Source: an uncultured Oscillibacter sp. (GTDB lineage: Bacteria; Bacillota; Clostridia; Oscillospirales; Oscillospiraceae). Taken from it: 32,344 bases of DNA. The stretch spans positions 1 through 32,344 of the forward strand of contig URKI01000027.1 of assembly GCA_900548505.1 (NCBI GenBank), written 5' to 3'. The position numbers and the translations under genes are program-made. The notes beneath the pieces are model-generated. The model did no database searches and was not told the DNA's origin. It saw only the letters and a program-made list of their open reading frames with translations. This document shows positions 32,117 through 32,344 of this stretch, one piece after another; position 1 is the first letter of the stretch; every line of letters begins with the position of its first letter.

Positions 32117-32296
32117 TTACAGCTGGGGCAGCTCGTCCCAGTCGATCTCATCGGGAAATTCCTCCGCCGCGGCCTCCACGGCCCGGCCAAGGTCCGGCAG
32201 CGGCAGCACCAGCCGGATGGCCCAGGGGGGCATCTGCACGCTCATGGGGGGCTCTTCCAGCAGTACGAACGCCGTCTCCCAGGCGGGGCGCTTTTT
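32117..32296 (-). CDS. C-terminal fragment, probably a VWA-like DUF2201 protein
   Basis: Only the last 59 codons or so are present; the contig ends in adapter at 32297. The tail shows K-K-x-P-x-x-E-T-A-F-V and V-x-M-P-P-W-A-I-R-L-V-L-P followed by an acidic end (EEFPDEIDWDELPQL). From memory of the family, the PPWAIxLVL ending resembles VWA-like DUF2201 proteins (COG3864), which are commonly encoded next to a MoxR-like ATPase. The adjacent ATPase supports this. It remains an inference from a fragment. The MYKRQ-type start of the open frame is adapter. Confidence 0.5.
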   Translation of the reverse strand, partial: KKRPAWETAFVLLEEPPMSVQMPPWAIRLVLPLPDLGRAVEAAAEEFPDEIDWDELPQL

Positions 32297-32344
32297 CTGT
32301 CTCTTATACACATCTGACGCTGCCGACGACTAGTCGAGTGTAGA
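32297..32344. other. Nextera sequencing adapter (artefact)
   Basis: Reverse complement of the left-end adapter: mosaic end 32297-32315, read-1 stem 32316-32329, the same i5 index 32330-32337 and P5 remnant. It forms a 48-bp inverted repeat with positions 1-49 that is purely technical. Confidence 0.98.

Noticed and set aside
1..32344. 48-bp terminal inverted repeats suggesting a mobile element or linear plasmid
   Set aside because: Sequence matches the Tn5 mosaic end, read-1 stem, i5 index and P5 oligo of a sequencing library.

Overview
This window looks like one complete assembled contig from a high-G+C, endospore-forming member of the Clostridia. An Oscillospiraceae genome of the Flavonifractor/Lawsonibacter/Intestinimonas kind is my best guess; that is inference from gene content (spoVT, spoIIID, a PerR-rubrerythrin operon, SLH-domain and LCP proteins, a LytS-like-7TM/HD-GYP protein) and base composition. 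Both ends are Illumina Nextera adapter sequence (1-49 and 32297-32344), so the true genomic insert is about 50-32296 and the first and last genes are cut by the contig edge. Gene density is that of an ordinary chromosome. I see no insertion sequence, phage gene, CRISPR array, tRNA or rRNA.

Layout, left to right. (1) 50-1727, minus: a truncated sodium:amino-acid symporter and spoVT, the latter behind a sigma-G-like promoter. (2) 1975-3864, plus: an LTA-synthase-family sulfatase. (3) 3921-8632, minus: a tight three-gene operon from a near-consensus promoter, encoding an ICMT-like membrane methyltransferase, a GH3-like adenylating enzyme and a 9-TM/GAF/degenerate-GGDEF/HD-GYP protein. This is the most intriguing unit. 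(4) 8904-12293, minus: uvrC, HPr, and a perR-rbr operon with a perfect palindromic operator over the start site. (5) 12461-13593: a heptad-repeat lipoprotein (plus) and a HAD phosphatase (minus). (6) 13707-21843, minus: a complete histidine operon in the order hisZG-D-C-B-H-A-F-IE-J, in which HisZ and HisG are fused into one polypeptide.

(7) 22144-25018, plus: a small XRE regulator, a cupin, an ECF sigma factor with its DUF4179-type anti-sigma partner, and a MarR regulator. (8) 25060-26922, minus: nitroreductase, mtnA and an 88-aa unknown protein. (9) 27090-30237, plus: spoIIID behind a sigma-E-like promoter, an 85-aa unknown, then an LCP glycopolymer transferase and a secreted SLH-transglutaminase-like protein. 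(10) 30283-32296, minus: a truncated gene (probably the C-terminus of a VWA-like DUF2201 protein), a MoxR-like AAA+ ATPase and a NifU-like Fe-S protein.

The histidine cluster supplies every enzymatic step from PRPP plus ATP to histidine. Cell-envelope functions recur (LTA synthase, LCP, SLH-transglutaminase, lipoprotein), as do sporulation regulators. Convergent gene pairs are separated by clean bidirectional intrinsic terminators, which makes the transcription units easy to delimit. Start codons were chosen by Shine-Dalgarno spacing and family alignment; several lie well inside the longest open frame (uvrC, hisD, rbr, nifU-like).
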